Below are positions 61,575-64,000 of a stretch of 64,000 nucleotides of DNA, piece after piece (positions within the stretch are counted from its first letter, which is position 1; the number at the start of each line of letters is the position of its first letter). Below the pieces are notes generated by a model. It was not told where the DNA came from. It saw nothing but the letters and a program-made list of their open reading frames with translations, and ran no database searches. Position numbers and translations under genes: made by a program. The stretch comes from Psychrobacter sp. P2G3. Its GTDB lineage: Bacteria; Pseudomonadota; Gammaproteobacteria; Pseudomonadales; Moraxellaceae. The stretch covers positions 2,356,001 through 2,420,000 of the forward strand of contig NZ_CP012529.1 in NCBI RefSeq assembly GCF_001593285.1, given 5' to 3'.

Positions 61575-62696
61575 CTAGAATTTATATTCTAGACCGCCAC
61601 CGATAGCAAGTACATCGGCATCGCCACGAGCTTGAACTAGATCAGTAGTATCATCATCATTGTTTCTAACAACGAGAAGACCATTTTCCAAATCAGCAGA
61701 GTTTTTGCCGACATAGGCATGCGCAATCATGTTGTCTTTAAACATGTATTTGCCACCTAATACGATTTGATCTGAATCATTGCCACTAAGGCCGCCTAAG
61801 TTATCTGTCTTATCATATTGGAGATAGACAGAGGCTGGACGAGCGAAGTTGGTTAAACCCATTTCAGCACTTACGACTAGACCCTTCTCTTCATCATCAT
61901 AACCATCAAAGTCTACTTGTTGATACAAAGTGCCTAAAGTAACAGGAGCAGCAACGTATTTACTGAGATCGACACTAGCACTGCCACGAAGCATTTCACC
62001 ATTAGTACTCATGTCTTTGTCATAAGCAACACCAGCAGTAAAGCCCGTACCTGGATCAAACATTAATGAAGCACCAAAGCCACTATCGCGATCATCGCTA
62101 TCAGTTACAAAAGCTTCATCAGCACTGTACTGTAGTGCAAGCTCTAGCGGTAAGCCACTATACTTAGGCGCAATCCACACGATTGAATTATTGATACGCT
62201 TACCATCAGTCAAGGTTAGCGCTTCACTAAGTGTGCCTCCATCACTAAGAGAGCTTGAGCCGATATTATCCCAATAACCTTCATTGACGGTTACGTTGTT
62301 AATATAATCAGAGACTGAATAATTGCGACCAAAGCGAAATTGCCCATAGTCTTTATTCTTTAAACCAAGATATGTGTCACGGCTTTTAAAACCAATGTTG
62401 CTGCTACCACTGTCATCAATTTTGATACCGTATTCTAATTGATAAATGACATCAGTATTGGCCGTTATCGCCTCAGATCCTTTAAATCCTAGGCGTGAAG
62501 AATGCGAGCTGACTTGTACTGAACTGTTATCCTCATTGACATTGATAGCGTCGTTGGGGATATCCATAGACTGGCGATTAAGTTCAGCATCGACATAATT
62601 AGTGGTCACGAATGCTTTGCCGTAAACGGTTGGTGTGGCCTGAACGGTAGAAACTGATAGCATTGTAATTGCTGAGGCTAAAAGTAGTTTTTTCAA
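61575..62696 (-). CDS. Outer-membrane porin, copy 1
   Basis: Gram-negative general porin, 373 residues, expected 16-stranded trimer. The start appears to be the TTG at 62696: GGAG lies about six bases upstream and the resulting MKKLLLASAITMLSVSTVQA is a proper signal peptide, cut before TPTVYG. The barrel begins with the RLGFKGSEAITANTDVIYQLEYG pattern, contains RDTYLGLKNKDYGQFRFGRNY, and ends in the typical aromatic C-terminus GGLEYKF. A paralogue lies upstream on the same strand. Confidence 0.88.
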   Translation of the reverse strand: MKKLLLASAITMLSVSTVQATPTVYGKAFVTTNYVDAELNRQSMDIPNDAINVNEDNSSVQVSSHSSRLGFKGSEAITANTDVIYQLEYGIKIDDSGSSNIGFKSRDTYLGLKNKDYGQFRFGRNYSVSDYINNVTVNEGYWDNIGSSSLSDGGTLSEALTLTDGKRINNSIVWIAPKYSGLPLELALQYSADEAFVTDSDDRDSGFGASLMFDPGTGFTAGVAYDKDMSTNGEMLRGSASVDLSKYVAAPVTLGTLYQQVDFDGYDDEEKGLVVSAEMGLTNFARPASVYLQYDKTDNLGGLSGNDSDQIVLGGKYMFKDNMIAHAYVGKNSADLENGLLVVRNNDDDTTDLVQARGDADVLAIGGGLEYKF

Positions 62697-62913
62697 AGGG
62701 TATCTCCACTTTACGATTTGAGTGATAAATTGGCTAAGATTGGCTGGGAAATATAATGGTGTCGTTACAGCCATACTATATAACGAGCTATTAAAACTGT
62801 TCAGACCCTAAAGTAGCAAATTCATATTACCGTAAGATGAAAAAATCCAAATTTACACAACTGTAATTATTGAGACAACTGCCATACTAGTCTAGACCTT
62901 CCTGTTTTTATCA

Positions 62914-62945
62914 CAAAAAAACCCACCCCGAAGGATGAGTTTTTT
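62914..62945 (-). terminator. UUCG terminator of porin 2
   Basis: Reverse strand stem AACTCATCC / GGGTGGGTT with a UUCG tetraloop and T run, nearly identical to the terminator of porin 1. Confidence 0.9.
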
Positions 62946-62968
62946 AGATTCAAGTTCTAATGTTTAAA

Positions 62969-64000
62969 TTAGAATTTATATTCTAGACCGCCACCGATAG
63001 CGAATACATCAAGATCAGTACTACTATCATTGTCTTCAGCTGAGTTGTTACCAACATAAGCATGGGCAATCATGTTGTCTTTATACATGTATTTACCACC
63101 TAGAACAACTTGATCTGAGTCGCGGTTGTCAATACCAGCTAGGTTTTTAGTACCGTTATACTGTAGATATACAGCAGCTGGGCGAGCAAAGTTGGTTAGA
63201 CCCATTTCAGCACTTACAACCAAACCTTTTTCTTTTTCAGAGCCAGCAAAGTCAAAATCAGCTACTTGATACATTGCACCTAGAGTAACTGGCGCTGCCA
63301 TGTACTTACCTAAATCGACAGTTGCACTACCACGGATAAGTTCACCACCGCTGGTACGAGTAAGGTTTTCGCCACCAATAAGAACTTCCTCATCGGTAAT
63401 AGCGTCAACAACAGTAGTGCCACCGATAATAATAGGGTTACCATCAGCATTAACAACATTTCTAGTAGAAGAAAGGCTCATATCTTTTTCATAAGCAATA
63501 CCAGCAGTGAAGCCAGCACCTTGATCAAACATCAATGAAGCACCAAAACCGCTGTTGCGATCATCGTTGTCAGATACAAAAGATTCATCAGCACCATACT
63601 GTAGAGCAAGCTCTAATGGTAGGTTATTATATTTAGGTGCTTTCCATACGATTGAGTTGTTAACACGGCCACCATCAGCCATAGTTACAGCATCAAGAAC
63701 ACTACCATCCATATCAAGATTGCTAACGCCCAAGTTATCCCAGAAGCCTTCAGTAACGGTTACGTTATTGATGTAATCAGTAACTGAATAGTTACGACCG
63801 AAACGGAACTGACCGTAGTTTTTGTTATCTAGACCAAGGTAAGTATCACGGCTTCTAAAACCAATATTGTCACTACCACTGTCATCGATGTTGATGCCAT
63901 ACTCTAACTGATAGATAACATCAGTGTTAGCAGTCATTGCTTCAGAGCCTTTAAAGCCTAAACGTGAAATATTTGAGTTGACTTGTACAGAATCATTATT
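62969..64000 (-). CDS. Outer-membrane porin, copy 2 (N-terminus outside window)
   Basis: The reverse strand remains open to the window edge, so at least 343 codons are present and the signal peptide is missing. It resembles copy 1 through most of its length (RDTYLGLDNKNYGQFRFGRNYSVTDYINN, TPV-like strands, GGKYMYKDNMIAHAYVG, C-terminal GGLEYKF). It carries an insertion around the STRNVVNADGNPIIIGG region that copy 1 lacks, consistent with a longer external loop. No other gene lies between the two. Confidence 0.88.
   Translation of the reverse strand, partial: NNDSVQVNSNISRLGFKGSEAMTANTDVIYQLEYGINIDDSGSDNIGFRSRDTYLGLDNKNYGQFRFGRNYSVTDYINNVTVTEGFWDNLGVSNLDMDGSVLDAVTMADGGRVNNSIVWKAPKYNNLPLELALQYGADESFVSDNDDRNSGFGASLMFDQGAGFTAGIAYEKDMSLSSTRNVVNADGNPIIIGGTTVVDAITDEEVLIGGENLTRTSGGELIRGSATVDLGKYMAAPVTLGAMYQVADFDFAGSEKEKGLVVSAEMGLTNFARPAAVYLQYNGTKNLAGIDNRDSDQVVLGGKYMYKDNMIAHAYVGNNSAEDNDSSTDLDVFAIGGGLEYKF

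Overview
The window reads as a chromosomal segment of a gamma-proteobacterium of the Moraxellaceae, most likely Psychrobacter. The grounds are moderate-to-low GC by eye, a long-type isocitrate lyase (528 aa), the purMN / perM-hda divergent pair, the pyrG-kdsA-eno-ftsB-ispD block, an ethanolamine permease with EutBC, and tandem Gram-negative porins. This assignment is an inference from gene content; no database was searched. Almost all sequence is ordinary chromosomal housekeeping. No phage, insertion sequence, CRISPR array, rRNA or integrase was seen.

Layout. 1-6.5 kb: partial short-chain dehydrogenase, aspartate aminotransferase, two separately transcribed tRNA-Asn genes, an orphan ribbon-helix-helix-like protein, a lipoprotein, tRNA-Ser and an Epd/GAPDH-type dehydrogenase. 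6.5-8.5 kb: a Pif1-like helicase. 8.9-18 kb: an amino-alcohol catabolic cluster on the + strand (acetaldehyde-type aldehyde dehydrogenase, AdhP-like alcohol dehydrogenase, ethanolamine permease, EutB, EutC, a DUF779 protein and a GMC flavoprotein). 18.4-24.4 kb: a complete dipeptide-type ABC transporter (dppABCDF), with RNA hairpins in its leader and in two internal gaps. 24.4-26 kb: a small accessory-looking pair, a NERD-domain protein with a zinc finger and a membrane protein of unknown function. 26.3-30 kb: tkt and serS. 30.5-35.2 kb: a YcxB-like membrane protein, dps, a DUF2057 protein, hda and perM. 35.5-37.3 kb: purMN. 37.5-46.5 kb: a Sad-like aldehyde dehydrogenase, a LysR regulator, aceA, a CYTH-CHAD protein, an L,D-transpeptidase and an unknown membrane-anchored protein. 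46.6-54.9 kb: argG, pyrC, rnt, tRNA-Glu, a membrane-anchored BLUF photoreceptor, ispD, ftsB and eno. 55.2-58.6 kb: a copper-handling set (CopA-type ATPase, CopZ-like chaperone and a chaperone-fold protein that lacks the metal-binding cysteines) lying between eno and kdsA. 58.6-61.4 kb: kdsA and pyrG. 61.5-64 kb: two tandem porins, the second cut by the window end.

How parts work together. The ethanolamine set gives a microcompartment-free route: uptake by the permease, ammonia lyase by EutBC to acetaldehyde, then oxidation to acetate or interconversion with ethanol by the two dehydrogenases. The glyoxylate enzyme AceA elsewhere in the window would let the cell grow on the resulting acetyl units.

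I did not find a clearly new multi-gene system. The observations most worth a second look are the interleaved inverted repeats between pyrC and rnt, the structured RNA elements of the dpp operon, the cysteine-less HMA-like protein next to CopZ, the BLUF protein with only a membrane anchor as its extra part, the NERD plus membrane-protein pair, and the palindrome cluster upstream of eno.
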